45,309 bases of DNA from an uncultured Oscillospiraceae bacterium (GTDB taxonomy: Bacteria > Bacillota > Clostridia > Oscillospirales > Oscillospiraceae). Below the pieces are notes generated by a model. That model searched no databases. It had not been told where the DNA came from and saw only the letters and a list, made by a program, of their open reading frames with translations. The translations under genes and the position numbers were made by a program. The stretch covers positions 1 to 45,309 of the forward strand of contig CANQCS010000015.1 in the NCBI GenBank assembly GCA_947589745.1, given 5' to 3'. Within the stretch, counting starts at the first letter, position 1; each line of letters opens with the position of its first letter. Positions 25,404 through 33,765 of the stretch are shown here, one piece after another.

Positions 25404-26296
25404 AACGGCTCCTCTTTCCTGCCGGCCCCGCCCCAGAGGCCGTCGCCGGCGTGAAATGTTCCCTCTAACACGGCTCTTCCCACACCGAAGAGCCCTTCGT
25501 ATACCACGGCGCGGATGACGCCGCTCCACGCGCCGAAGTCCCACAGCTCAAAGGCCGCGGCCATCAGGCGGATGGAGTGGTCCAGGGAAACCACCAAGCC
25601 CTCCCTGGCCTCCTCCGTGAGTACGCCGCTCTCCAGGGAGAAGCGGCGGATCAGCGGATTGTAGCTGCCGGAGGCGAAGTCCTCCGCCAGGTCGTCGGCG
25701 GCGTCGATGAGATACACCCAGCGGCCCAGGTGGTAGAGCATCTGCTCCAGCACCCGCCGCTTCACCGGGTGGTCCACCTCCCCCGCCGCCCCGGCCAGCA
25801 GCCGGGCGAAGGTGTCGGCGGGCTCGTCCAGGGTGGGGCACCCCGCCGCCTCCAGGGCCCCCAGCCGCTCCAGCTGCTCCCGGGTGCTCCGGTCGAAGTC
25901 CGGGCGGAGGGCGGCGGCCTTCTCATAGGCGCCCTTCAGCGCCGCGGCGGCGGCGCGGTACCTGGCCTTCCCCCTGCCGGGGTCCGCCAGGGCGTCCCGG
26001 ATCTGCCACCAGGACAGGATCACGCTCTCATCCGCCGCCAGCTCCAGGACCGCGTTTCCCGTGAAAGTGTCCCGGCCCGCCAGCGGATGGGCGATACAGC
26101 GCCGGTGCTCCGGCTCCCCCGTGTCCGGGGGCCAGAGCAGCACGGCGAGAAATGTCAGATCGTAGTTCAGGATGAACCGGGCGGGCAGCCCGTACCGCTC
26201 CCCCAGGGTGCGGCAGAGCCCGCAGTAGACGGCCCGGAACCGCCCCTTGTCCTCCTCCGTCAGCCTGGGCAGGGAGGGTCTCACATAGCCGAACAT
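25400..26296 (-). CDS. DUF5685 family protein
   Basis: 298 residues. Opening MFGYVRPSLPRLTEEDKGRFRAVYCGLCRTLGERYG is the hallmark of DUF5685, with a CGLC cysteine pair. CIAHPLAGRDTFTGNAVLELAAD continues the family. The C-terminal half is helical and ends in a putative aspartate cluster (LIDAADDLAEDFASGSYNP). Function is unknown. The family often sits next to small J-domain proteins in Clostridia, as here, so the two may act together (inference). Confidence 0.88.
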   Translation of the reverse strand: MFGYVRPSLPRLTEEDKGRFRAVYCGLCRTLGERYGLPARFILNYDLTFLAVLLWPPDTGEPEHRRCIAHPLAGRDTFTGNAVLELAADESVILSWWQIRDALADPGRGKARYRAAAAALKGAYEKAAALRPDFDRSTREQLERLGALEAAGCPTLDEPADTFARLLAGAAGEVDHPVKRRVLEQMLYHLGRWVYLIDAADDLAEDFASGSYNPLIRRFSLESGVLTEEAREGLVVSLDHSIRLMAAAFELWDFGAWSGVIRAVVYEGLFGVGRAVLEGTFHAGDGLWGGAGRKEEPL

Positions 26297-26297
26297 C

Positions 26298-26699
26298 CTA
26301 CAGCTTCCGGGTGACGCGGTAGCTCACGCGCCCCTCCCGGCGGGCCCGCCGGTCGTACCCGGCGGCGGCGGCCAGCCCCAGCGCGAAGCCGCACCCGCCC
26401 ATGGCGTACCGCTGTCCCTCGCCAAGGCCGGGGAACAGGAGGTAGCAGACCAGGAACAGGGCCACCGGCAGCAGATACACCAGCGCCGCGATGCCCAGCA
26501 CCCGGCCGCCGCTGTAGATCTCCACCCGGTCCCCCTCCCGGAGGGGCATGTCCCGGCTGGCCGTCACGGTGACGCTGCCGGCCTGGGCGCCGCAGCCGGC
26601 GCACTTCTCGCAGTCGTGGCCGCAGGCGGTCTGCCGGGCGACGGTCACCCGCACCGTGCCGGGGCCGGTCACCTCCGTGACCGTGGCGATCTGGGTCAT
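26298..26699 (-). CDS. RseC/MucC-like membrane protein
   Basis: A 133-residue protein of the RseC/MucC (SoxR-reducing system) family. The N-terminal cytoplasmic domain has a four-cysteine cluster (CGHDCEKCAGC), a beta region (VTVTASRDMPLREGDRVEIYSGG) and two membrane helices (IAALVYLLPVALFLVCYLLF and YAMGGCGFALGLAAAAGY). In Proteobacteria RseC affects sigma-E and SoxR reduction; in Clostridia it is often linked to Rnf-type or envelope genes, and its role here is unknown. It lies between ybbR and DUF5685 with short gaps. Confidence 0.88.
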   Translation of the reverse strand: MTQIATVTEVTGPGTVRVTVARQTACGHDCEKCAGCGAQAGSVTVTASRDMPLREGDRVEIYSGGRVLGIAALVYLLPVALFLVCYLLFPGLGEGQRYAMGGCGFALGLAAAAGYDRRARREGRVSYRVTRKL

Positions 26700-26721
26700 A
26701 AAGCCGCCTCCTCGCAGCGCG

Positions 26722-27969
26722 TTACTCGGATGTGATCTTTCCGGCCACGGTGTAGGTGCCCACGGCGCCCACCTGGTCGTTGCCGTTGACGTAGACGATG
26801 GCGGGGACGGAGAAGGTGCCGTTGGAGGTGTACTGGGTCAGGTCCACCACGATGCGGATATCCTCCGCCGTCAGCTCGTCCATGCTGCCCGCCGGGCCCC
26901 GGACCTGGACGTCCACGGAGTTGGTGAGCTTGCTGAAGCTCTGGTTCTCGCTGAGGCCCACGGGCTGGATATCGGTGACGGAGAAGGTCCTGATCTCCAG
27001 GTTCTTCCGGAAGCGCACCGAGAAGGTGGCGTTGGTCACGCCGCTGAGGTTGAAGCACCCGGCGGGGACGGGGATATCGAAGGCCACGTCCGCGTCGGAG
27101 AGCAGGGCGCTGAGGTCCACCTCGCCCAGCACCACCTCGTCCACGGTCTCCAGGCTGGCGGGCTCCCCGGCCAGGGAGATGGTCTCCACGTCCAGCTCGC
27201 ACTGGGTGGTATACTCCCGGAGGGAGCCGGGGGACTCCCTGACCCGCACCGTGAGGGGCAGCTCCTTGACCAGGTACACCGGCGCCGTCACCTCCACCTG
27301 CCGGTCGATGACGCGGATATCGCCCTCACTGTTGTCCACCACGTTGCCCTCGGCGTCCAGCAGCTCATAGTCGAAGGCCCGCTGGATGGTGGCGTTCACG
27401 TCCGTCAGGTCCACCACCACCCGGGCGGAGGCCACCTGGTCCACGTCCTCCGCCATGCCCCGCAGGGTCAGCTCGGAGGGCTGGGCCACCATCAGGCCCG
27501 CCATGTAGATATAGCCCTCGGCCACCTCGCCGGTGACCTGCACGTCCACGGGCACCTTCCGGGAGTACATGGTCCCCACCTGCACCGTGACGGTGTTGCG
27601 GGAGGTGCGCTCCACGGTGATGTCGCTGTCGTTCACATAGTCCGGGAATTTGATCTCATAGGTCAGCGGGTAGGTGCCCACGGCGTTGATGTTGGTGAGA
27701 TACGCCTGGATGCGGATATCCCTGGCGCTCAGGCCGGAGACGACGGTGCGGGGGCCGCTGATCTTGATATCCACGGTCTCGTCCTGCCCGCCCACCAGCA
27801 TGAGCCCACGGTTGGGCAGGGTGTCCTCCGCGCCGATGAACTCGATGGGGATATTGTCGAAGTCCTCGGAGATGGTGTTGCCCTCCTGGGCGTCCACAAA
27901 GAGCCAGAACGCGGTGGCCAGCACCAGGGACAGCACCAGATACAGCACCTTGATGATCCTGTTACGCAT
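26722..27969 (-). CDS. cdaR: YbbR-domain protein, regulator of diadenylate cyclase
   Basis: A 415-residue extracytoplasmic protein anchored by one N-terminal helix (IIKVLYLVLSLVLATAFWLFVDAQEG). The rest is a string of about four YbbR beta domains with recurring V-V-G-x-V-x(n)-V-x-V-x-G patterns. In Firmicutes CdaR binds CdaA in the membrane and tunes c-di-AMP synthesis. The start overlaps the cdaA stop by 8 nt. glmM, which usually follows, is not in the window. Confidence 0.93.
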   Translation of the reverse strand: MRNRIIKVLYLVLSLVLATAFWLFVDAQEGNTISEDFDNIPIEFIGAEDTLPNRGLMLVGGQDETVDIKISGPRTVVSGLSARDIRIQAYLTNINAVGTYPLTYEIKFPDYVNDSDITVERTSRNTVTVQVGTMYSRKVPVDVQVTGEVAEGYIYMAGLMVAQPSELTLRGMAEDVDQVASARVVVDLTDVNATIQRAFDYELLDAEGNVVDNSEGDIRVIDRQVEVTAPVYLVKELPLTVRVRESPGSLREYTTQCELDVETISLAGEPASLETVDEVVLGEVDLSALLSDADVAFDIPVPAGCFNLSGVTNATFSVRFRKNLEIRTFSVTDIQPVGLSENQSFSKLTNSVDVQVRGPAGSMDELTAEDIRIVVDLTQYTSNGTFSVPAIVYVNGNDQVGAVGTYTVAGKITSE

Positions 27970-28864
27970 CCTGACCGCCCTCCTTCTCTTCCTGGCCGCG
28001 CCTGGCCTTCTTCAGGCCCTTGCGCTTTCCGCCCTCCCCGTCCTCGTCGTCCTGGGTCCGGGGCAGCAGCTCGTTGCGCAGCAGCTGCTCCAGGGTCTCG
28101 GTCATCAGGTGGCGCTTGAGCATCCCGCCCACGGCCACGGAGATGGAGCCGGTCTCCTCGCTGACCAGCACCACCACGGCGTCGGAGTTCTCGCTCATGC
28201 CGATGCCGGCCCGGTGGCGCATGCCCAGGTCCCGGCTCAGGTTCACGTTCCGGCTCAGGGGGAGCATGCACCCGGCGCCCAGCACCCGGCCGCTGCGGAC
28301 GATGACCGCGCCGTCGTGCATGGGGGCCTTGACGAAAAAGATGTTCTTCAGCAGCTCCGAGGAGACCTCCGCGTCCAGCTTGGTGCCGCTACGGAGGATC
28401 TCGTCCAGCTGGTTGTTCCGCTCAAATACGATGAGGGCGCCGGTGCGGGAGCGGCTCATGTCGCCGCAGGCGCTGACGGTCTGGGAGATGGCCTCCTCGA
28501 TGGTCTCCCGGTCCACCTGGGGCTTGGAGAAGAGCTGGAGGAACGGGAGGCGGCTGCTGCCCACCTGCTCCAGTCCCCGGCGGATCTCCGGCTGGAACAG
28601 CACCAGCAGGCCCACCACGCCCCAGGTCACCACGTGCTCCAGCAGGAAGTACAGCGCCTTCATCCGCCCGTTGGAGATCACCAGGACGATGATGAAGACC
28701 AGCACGCCCTTGATCACCCGGGAGACGTTGGTCTTTTGGACGAACATGAGCAGCTTATAGATCAGCAGAGCGATGACCAGGATATCCAGCACATCCCAGA
28801 ATCGCAGGGTCAGCACCAGATTTTCGATCCGCTGCAGGTAGTTCATGACGACATCCATAGCCAT
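27962..28864 (-). CDS. cdaA: Diadenylate cyclase CdaA
   Basis: Makes c-di-AMP from two ATP, an essential signal for potassium and wall homeostasis in Firmicutes. 300 residues: three N-terminal membrane helices (about 15-85) then a DAC domain with the catalytic DGA motif (APMHDGAVIV) and RHR motif (LGMRHRAGIG), plus SEETGSISVAVGG. The charged C-terminal tail (GEGGKRKGLKKARRGQEEKEGG) is longer than usual. GGAGG sits about 6 nt before ATG 28864, which is chosen over an upstream in-frame ATG lying at the promoter. Confidence 0.95.
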   Translation of the reverse strand: MAMDVVMNYLQRIENLVLTLRFWDVLDILVIALLIYKLLMFVQKTNVSRVIKGVLVFIIVLVISNGRMKALYFLLEHVVTWGVVGLLVLFQPEIRRGLEQVGSSRLPFLQLFSKPQVDRETIEEAISQTVSACGDMSRSRTGALIVFERNNQLDEILRSGTKLDAEVSSELLKNIFFVKAPMHDGAVIVRSGRVLGAGCMLPLSRNVNLSRDLGMRHRAGIGMSENSDAVVVLVSEETGSISVAVGGMLKRHLMTETLEQLLRNELLPRTQDDEDGEGGKRKGLKKARRGQEEKEGGQDA

Positions 28865-28904
28865 GGCTTCCCTCCGTTGATAAAGAATCCCATACTTAGC
28901 TATC

Positions 28905-28933
28905 ATTTTAATCTAAACCTGTGAAAAATGCAA
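28905..28933 (-). promoter_or_regulatory. Sigma-A-type promoter for the cdaA operon
   Basis: Minus strand TTGCAT (28928-28933), 17 nt, TAAAAT (28905-28910), about 40 nt before the start codon. The remaining gap to 29085 shows nothing else that can be named. Confidence 0.72.
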
Positions 28934-29085
28934 CAATTCTCTGGCGGATTTTTGCACAAAAAAATGTCTGTGCGGAGGCCCCTCCTTTTTTCCGCCGGAT
29001 TCGTCAAGGAATCCGGCGGAATCGGGACGTTCTCCGCACAAACCGGGACGGATATTCACAAAAAATTTTCAGAAGGACCCCGCCG

Positions 29086-30189
29086 CTACAGCAGGGCCAG
29101 CACCTGCTCCGCCTCCCGGAGGGTGTTGAAATACGAGGCGGAGAACCGAAGGGTGCCGGTGTCGGCGGTCCCAGCGGTGAGGTGGGCCACCGGGGCGCAG
29201 TGGAGGCCCGCCCGGACCGCCACGCCCCGCTCCGCCAAAAAGTCCGCCAGGGTCTCCGGCTCGGTGTCCAGAGGCACCACCGACAGCACCGCCTGCTCTC
29301 CCCCGCCGTAGAACACCCGGTAGCGGCCCTTCCGCTTCAGGCCCTCGGCCAGGGCGGCCATTATCTGCCCCTCCCGGCGGGCGATGTTTCCGAGGCCGGT
29401 TTGGCGGACGAACCGCATCCCCGCCAGCAGGCCCGCCGCGCCGTGGACGTTCTCCGTCCCGGCCTCCAGCCGGTCCGGCAGGAAGTCCGGCATCTCCTGC
29501 TGCCGGGAGAGGCTGCCGGTGCCGCCCTCCAGGAGGGGCCGGGGCCTCTGTCCCTCCCCGCACAGCAGCAGGCCCGTGCCCTGGGGGCCGTAGAGGCCCT
29601 TGTGGCCCGGCATGGCCACGTAGGCCGCGCCCCAGCGGGACAGGTCCACCGGCAGGATGCCGGCGGACTGGGAGGCGTCCACGATGAGGGGCACCCCCCG
29701 CTGCCGGCAGAGCGCCGCGATCTCGTCCACGGGCAGGGCGTAGCCGAAGACGTTGGACACGTGGCTGCACACCGCCGCCTTCACGTCCCCGTCCAGGGCC
29801 ATGCGGAAGCCCTCCGCCATCTGCTCCGGGTCGAAGAGCCGCCCGTTGACGATCTTCACCGTCACGTCCCCGATGGCGTGGAGGGGCCGGGTGACCGCGT
29901 TATGTTCATAGCCGGAGATGACCACCGTGTCCCCCGGCGACACCAGGCTCTTGATGGCCAGGTTCAGGCCGTGGGTGGCGTTCTGGGTGAGGATGACGCT
30001 GTCCGGCTCCGGCACGCCGAACAGCTCCGCCGCCTCCGTGCGGCACCGGAGCATCACGTCCGCCGCCGCCCGGGCGGCGGGGTGGTCCCCCCGGCCGGGG
30101 GTGGTCACGGTGCGGATGGCCTCCGCCACCGCCTCGGACACCGCCGCCGGCTTCTGCAGCGTGGTGGCCGCACTGTCAAAGTAGATCAT
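29086..30189 (-). CDS. Class V aminotransferase-fold protein, cysteine desulfurase/selenocysteine lyase-like
   Basis: A 367-residue PLP enzyme. Opening IYFDSAATTLQKP is typical. QNATHGLNLAIKSL and GYEHNAVTRPL (with the PLP-stacking His) follow, then DASQSAG, the PLP lysine in MPGHKGLYGPQGTG (Lys197), and the C-terminal RAGLHCAP with a cysteine in the usual active-site loop. It removes sulfur or selenium from (seleno)cysteine in relatives. No iron-sulfur scaffold genes are nearby. Its upstream neighbour is a DUF3343 protein, a family proposed as sulfur/selenium carriers, so the pair may work together. GGGAGG precedes the ATG. Confidence 0.87.
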   Translation of the reverse strand: MIYFDSAATTLQKPAAVSEAVAEAIRTVTTPGRGDHPAARAAADVMLRCRTEAAELFGVPEPDSVILTQNATHGLNLAIKSLVSPGDTVVISGYEHNAVTRPLHAIGDVTVKIVNGRLFDPEQMAEGFRMALDGDVKAAVCSHVSNVFGYALPVDEIAALCRQRGVPLIVDASQSAGILPVDLSRWGAAYVAMPGHKGLYGPQGTGLLLCGEGQRPRPLLEGGTGSLSRQQEMPDFLPDRLEAGTENVHGAAGLLAGMRFVRQTGLGNIARREGQIMAALAEGLKRKGRYRVFYGGGEQAVLSVVPLDTEPETLADFLAERGVAVRAGLHCAPVAHLTAGTADTGTLRFSASYFNTLREAEQVLALL

Positions 30190-30206
30190 AGGCGCCTCCC
30201 GTGTGC

Positions 30207-30234
30207 CGGGGGAGCCGTCTCGGCGGCTCCCCCG
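30207..30234. other. Intergenic stem-loop between DUF3343 and desulfurase genes
   Basis: Perfect stem CGGGGGAGCCG/CGGCTCCCCCG with a 6 nt loop, no T run on either side. It may stabilise the DUF3343 mRNA or attenuate the downstream gene rather than terminate. Confidence 0.6.
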
Positions 30235-30240
30235 TGAAAT

Positions 30241-30495
30241 TCAAAAAGAGACTTCGCTGAACGTCCCGTCACTGCCCGCGTAAAATACCCGCATGGGCGG
30301 CAGGCCCCCGGCCCGCAGCAGGCCCAGGGCCGCCGGATAGTGCTCCGGCGGGACCCGGACGGCGTAGCTGCACCCCCGGTCCGTAAGCCCCATGGGGGGA
30401 CGGTAAAAGCGGGCGGTGATGCCCGCGCGCTCCAGGGTGCGGCTCATGCGTTGGGCGTGGGTGATGGAACGGCTCAGCAGCAGATAGTATGGCAA
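30241..30495 (-). CDS. DUF3343 family protein (putative Se/S carrier-like)
   Basis: An 84-residue protein with YYLLLSRSITHAQRMSRTLERAGI, RFYRPPMGLTDRGCSYAVRV and LGLLRAGGLPPMRVFYAG. This matches the DUF3343 layout: a helix for counting the substrate partner, a P-x(6-8)-GCxY cysteine motif, and a short C-terminal strand. A TTG start at 30495 is chosen because GGGAGG lies 8 nt upstream and the family begins close to this point; longer in-frame starts run into the terminator of the upstream gene. A weak promoter TTGTCA-18-CATATC lies just upstream. Function is inferred only from the neighbour and family proposals. Confidence 0.75.
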   Translation of the reverse strand: MPYYLLLSRSITHAQRMSRTLERAGITARFYRPPMGLTDRGCSYAVRVPPEHYPAALGLLRAGGLPPMRVFYAGSDGTFSEVSF

Positions 30496-30547
30496 TGCGA
30501 CCGCCTCCCCTACCCGCATGATATGGCGCGGGCGGGAAAAGGGTGAC

Positions 30548-30580
30548 AAAAAAGGCCCCCGCATCTCAACTGCGGGGGCC
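30548..30580 (-). terminator. Rho-independent terminator after the DUF4157 gene
   Basis: Minus strand stem GGCCCCCGCA/TGCGGGGGCC, 7 nt loop, then TTTTTT. It lies 17 nt after the DUF4157 stop and isolates that gene from the DUF3343 pair. Confidence 0.93.
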
Positions 30581-30596
30581 GCCGGGGGCATCGCTT

Positions 30597-31523
30597 TCAC
30601 TTCTTTTTGGCGAACTGCGCGTTGTGCTGCTTCACCATATCGGTGAGCATAGCGGACTTCATCATCCGGTAACTCTGGTCAGACATGTCCCCGCCCTGGG
30701 GCGCAAGGGGCATCGGTGTTCCACCCATGGCCGGGTCAGAACCCTGGAGCGCCGCCCCCCCACCCAGGCCACTTGCGGAATGATTGCTGCCGCCGGACAT
30801 CAGCTGCATCATCATCTGCTCAAGTTCACTGGTGCGGCCCTTGTGCTTCGCTTTCTCGCCGGTGCTGTACTGATCAATATACCTGGCCGCTTTGATCAGG
30901 ATCGCCTGTTCCCGTGCATCCTTGGCGCTCTTACCACCTTCCTCGCTGTTGTATTCCTTCAGCATCTTCCGGATGGTCTGATAGTCCTTATCGCCTCTGT
31001 AGGCAAATTTATTCCTCAGAGAGGGCTTTTTCTTCTTCATCTGCACGCCGCCCATGGGCGCGGATACGCTGACACCGCCGCCCGGCGCCGCTCCCTGCTG
31101 GACAGTGTGCACCAACTCATGGGCGGCGGTCTGCGGATTGAACCCCTCGCTGCCGAAATAGATGTCCCGGCCGCTGGCAAACGCCTCTGCCCCCATCTGA
31201 TCGGCCCGCTCGGCGGAGGCGCCGTCGGTATGTAGACGCACGCCCGACAGGTCCGCGCCCAGCCGCCGGCTCATCTCATTCCTCACTCCCTCGAAGGTAG
31301 TGGCCTGCACACCGGCGGACAGGCGGTCCGCCTCCTGCTCCGCGGCCGGGATCTGATGGCGCTCTGCCCGCTCCCGCATCAGCGTGTCCAGCTCCGGATT
31401 GGCATATCCGGACGAGGCCCCCAGAAGAGCGCTGTTGGGATACGCCGTCTCCATTCGGGCGGCGTGGTCCCCCGCCTGCTGTTGAGGGGACATCCTGCGT
31501 CTTTGCTGCATATATTCGTTCAC
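30597..31523 (-). CDS. DUF4157 (eCIS-core domain) protein, putative metalloprotease
   Basis: 308 residues. The central DUF4157 domain (about 80-145) shows MSRRLGADLSGVRLHTD, ADQMGAEAFASGRDIYFG, then FNPQTAAHELVHTVQQG with a zincin HExxH at 135-139. The N-terminus is polar and Gln-rich (MQQRRRMSPQQQAGDHAAR). The C-terminal 160 residues are lysine-rich and helical, end in KHNAQFAKKK-like sequence, and have no family I recognise; they may be the effector part. No signal peptide. DUF4157 proteins are often cargo of contractile injection systems, but none of those genes is in the window. The GTG start has AGGAGG 9 nt upstream. Confidence 0.85.
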   Translation of the reverse strand: MNEYMQQRRRMSPQQQAGDHAARMETAYPNSALLGASSGYANPELDTLMRERAERHQIPAAEQEADRLSAGVQATTFEGVRNEMSRRLGADLSGVRLHTDGASAERADQMGAEAFASGRDIYFGSEGFNPQTAAHELVHTVQQGAAPGGGVSVSAPMGGVQMKKKKPSLRNKFAYRGDKDYQTIRKMLKEYNSEEGGKSAKDAREQAILIKAARYIDQYSTGEKAKHKGRTSELEQMMMQLMSGGSNHSASGLGGGAALQGSDPAMGGTPMPLAPQGGDMSDQSYRMMKSAMLTDMVKQHNAQFAKKK

Positions 31524-31579
31524 GATATGTGTCCTCCTGTCGCAAAATTATCCCTGCACATAATATGGATACCATCGTA

Positions 31580-31608
31580 GTTGTACCGTACTTTCGGCAG
31601 GATTGCAA
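31580..31608 (-). promoter_or_regulatory. Promoter for the DUF4157 gene
   Basis: Minus strand TTGCAA (31603-31608), 17 nt, TACAAC (31580-31585); start codon about 57 nt downstream. Confidence 0.6.
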
Positions 31609-31670
31609 GCGAACCGACGCAGACCCCGATAAACCGCCGGATACTGTATCTGTCCGCCCCTTCCAGGCGC

Positions 31671-31700
31671 AAAAAAAGCCGCCCACTCCGGAGCGGCTTT
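31671..31700 (-). terminator. Rho-independent terminator
   Basis: Minus strand stem AAAGCCGC/GCGGCTTT with a 10 nt loop ending in a run of seven T. It lies between ispF and the DUF4157 promoter and ends the carD-ispD-ispF transcript or read-through from it. Confidence 0.8.
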
Positions 31701-31811
31701 CCACAGTTCAGTGCGTGTATTCACAGGCGGATCGATCTGACGCCGCACCGGGCCCGGAAAAGGCCCGTCCGGAGGATGGGGGCACGTACTCTGCGAGGTT
31801 TCTTCGACACA

Positions 31812-31841
31812 CTGAGGCCGCCCCGGCCGGGGCGGCCTCAG
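31812..31841. terminator. Perfect 30 nt palindrome after ispF
   Basis: CTGAGGCCGCCCC paired with GGGGCGGCCTCAG through a GGCC centre, 5 nt after the ispF stop. There is no T tract, so it is more likely a 3'-end stabiliser or weak terminator placed before the true terminator at 31671. The rest of 31524-31846 shows no gene. Confidence 0.65.
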
Positions 31842-31846
31842 ACTGT

Positions 31847-32335
31847 TCAGATTTCGTTTTTCCAGACCAGCGCCACGGCGTGGGCGGCCATGGCCTCGCC
31901 GCGGCCGGTGAAGCCCAGGCCCTCCTCGGTGGTGGCCTTGACGCTGACCGCGTCCAGGGGCAGGCCCAGGTCCGCGGCGATGTTCTCCCGCATCCGCGGG
32001 ACGTAGGGCGCGATCCTTGGCCGCTGGGCCACCAGGGTGGCGTCCACGTTGCCCACGGCGAAGCCGCTTCGCGCCAGCACCGCCGCCACCTCCCGCAGCA
32101 GCGCCCGGCTGTCCGCCCCGGCGTACCGGGGGTCGGTGTCCGGGAAGAGGTGTCCGATGTCCCCCAGCGCCGCCGCGCCCAGCAGGGCGTCCATCAGCGC
32201 GTGGAGCAGCACGTCCGCGTCCGAGTGGCCCAGCAGGCCCCTCTCATAGGGCACGGCCACGCCGCCCAGAATGAGGGCCCGGCCCTCCACCAGCCGGTGG
32301 ACGTCGTAGCCCTGTCCGATCCTCGGGATATTCAA
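31847..32335 (-). CDS. ispF: 2-C-methyl-D-erythritol 2,4-cyclodiphosphate synthase
   Basis: MEP isoprenoid pathway enzyme, fifth step. 162 residues: [15 protein letters not shown] (metal-binding Asp/His), [36 protein letters not shown], and [23 protein letters not shown]. The start is TTG at 32335, overlapping the ispD stop as TTGA, with GGAGGGAGG 5 nt upstream. A GTG six codons earlier is less likely. Confidence 0.96.
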   Translation of the reverse strand: MNIPRIGQGYDVHRLVEGRALILGGVAVPYERGLLGHSDADVLLHALMDALLGAAALGDIGHLFPDTDPRYAGADSRALLREVAAVLARSGFAVGNVDATLVAQRPRIAPYVPRMRENIAADLGLPLDAVSVKATTEEGLGFTGRGEAMAAHAVALVWKNEI

Positions 32336-33069
32336 GCGCGCGCCTCCCTCCACTGCAGGATCGCGGAGGCCATCAGCATATCCTCCGGCGTGGTGATCTT
32401 GATGTTCTGGTAGGAGCCCTCTGTCAGGTAGATCTGCTTGCCAAGGCGCTCCACGGCGGCGCAGTCGTCGGTGACGGCCTCCCCCGCCGCCAGGGCGGCC
32501 TGGAGGGCCGCGCGGAGGAGCTGGGCGTCAAAGACCTGGGGAGTCTGGATGGCCCGGAGGGCGCTCCGGTCCGGGGTGCTCTCCACCACGCCGTCCCGCG
32601 CCACCTTGATGGTGTCCTTCACCGGCACCGCCGGGGCGGCGGCGCCGGTCCGGGCCGCCAGGGCGGTCACCCGGTCGATGAGCTCCGGCTCCGCCAGGGG
32701 CCTGGCCCCGTCGTGGACCGCCACCAGCGCGGCGTCCGCCCGGCACTCCAGGCACGCGGCGTACACCGAGTCCAGCCGGGTCTCCCCGCCCCGGACCAGC
32801 TTCACCGGCTTGGCCACGCCGTAGTCCCGGCACAGCCGGCCGATCTCCAGCAGGTCCTCCTCCCGGGAGGCCACCACGATCTCGTCCACCAGCTCCGCCC
32901 CGTCCAGGGCCAGCAGGGTCCGCACCACCACGGGGATGCCCTCCAGGGGCAGCAGCAGCTTGTTCTCCCCGCCCATGCGGCGGGAGCTGCCCGCGGCGGC
33001 CACCACGGCGCTGCAGAAAGGGTGCGCGTCCTCCCCCCTCCCCAGCAGCCTGGAAAAGAGATTCCGCAT
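32332..33069 (-). CDS. ispD: 2-C-methyl-D-erythritol 4-phosphate cytidylyltransferase
   Basis: MEP pathway enzyme that joins CTP to MEP. 245 residues. Nucleotide-binding motif [63 protein letters not shown] and [11 protein letters not shown] 25-residue N-terminal extension ([19 protein letters not shown]) precedes the domain. The ATG overlaps the carD stop by 1 nt (TAATG), which fixes it. Confidence 0.96.
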   Translation of the reverse strand: MRNLFSRLLGRGEDAHPFCSAVVAAAGSSRRMGGENKLLLPLEGIPVVVRTLLALDGAELVDEIVVASREEDLLEIGRLCRDYGVAKPVKLVRGGETRLDSVYAACLECRADAALVAVHDGARPLAEPELIDRVTALAARTGAAAPAVPVKDTIKVARDGVVESTPDRSALRAIQTPQVFDAQLLRAALQAALAAGEAVTDDCAAVERLGKQIYLTEGSYQNIKITTPEDMLMASAILQWREARA

Positions 33070-33563
33070 TACTTCCCGTCTTCTCCGCACACGGCCATCT
33101 GGATCTTGCCCTCGATCAGCTGGTAGTCCTGCTCCATGGCCAGCACCAGCTCAGAGATGAGGATCTGCTTGGCGGAGCGCAGCAGCTTCCGCTCCCCGGT
33201 GGAGAGGCCCCGCTCCCGGTCCCGGTGCAGCAGGCTCTTCACCACCCTGGCCACCTCGTAGAGGTCGCCGCTCTTGATCTTGTCCAGGTTCTCCCGGTAG
33301 CGCTGGTTCCAGCTCCCGGCGCAGCGGCTGGGCTCCAGCTCCGGCAGCTCGCCCAGCAGGTGCTCCGCCTCCTCCGCGTCCACCACGCCCCGCAGTCCCA
33401 CCGCGTCGCTGGAGCTCACGGGGATCTTCAGCACCAGACCGCCGGATGGCATTTTGAACACATAGTACTCCTGTACGGTGCCGCCGATAGACGCCGTTTC
33501 GATCCTGTCGATGATACCCGCCCCGTGCATGGGGTGGACGACCTTGTCTCCTACACGAAACAT
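33069..33563 (-). CDS. CarD/CdnL-family transcription regulator
   Basis: 164-residue RNA polymerase-binding protein. The N-terminal Tudor-like RNAP-interaction domain reads MFRVGDKVVHPMHGAGIIDRIET...YYVFKMPSGGLVLKIPVSS. The helical C-terminal domain has SWNQRYRENLDKIKSGDLYEVARVVKSL, the classic CarD signature. Such factors stabilise open complexes at housekeeping promoters. AGGTG lies 5 nt before the ATG at 33563. First gene of carD-ispD-ispF, an order common in Clostridia. Confidence 0.95.
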   Translation of the reverse strand: MFRVGDKVVHPMHGAGIIDRIETASIGGTVQEYYVFKMPSGGLVLKIPVSSSDAVGLRGVVDAEEAEHLLGELPELEPSRCAGSWNQRYRENLDKIKSGDLYEVARVVKSLLHRDRERGLSTGERKLLRSAKQILISELVLAMEQDYQLIEGKIQMAVCGEDGK

Positions 33564-33674
33564 ATTGCACCTGCCATTTCTTTGATCTCTCCCTGCCCGC
33601 TCCCGGCGATCGGGGGCCGCGTTCCGCGGCGGTCCCGCGTCCCGGGAAATAGACATACTACTGGATAGTTATGC

Positions 33675-33703
33675 ATTTTACACTTTTTCGCAGTAAATTG
33701 CAA
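33675..33703 (-). promoter_or_regulatory. Sigma-A-type promoter for carD-ispD-ispF
   Basis: Minus strand TTGCAA (33698-33703), 17 nt, TAAAAT (33675-33680). Leader of about 105 nt, GC-rich, with no element that can be named. Confidence 0.8.
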
Positions 33704-33765
33704 TGTTTTGGCGCCTGTTTTTTTCATCTTTGTGGAAATATGACGGACAGCCGAAAAATAAATCC

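Noticed and set aside
31701-31811. Possible tRNA or small RNA gene between ispF and the DUF4157 promoter
   Set aside because: No cloverleaf, no T-arm TTCGANTC motif and no promoter of its own could be identified.
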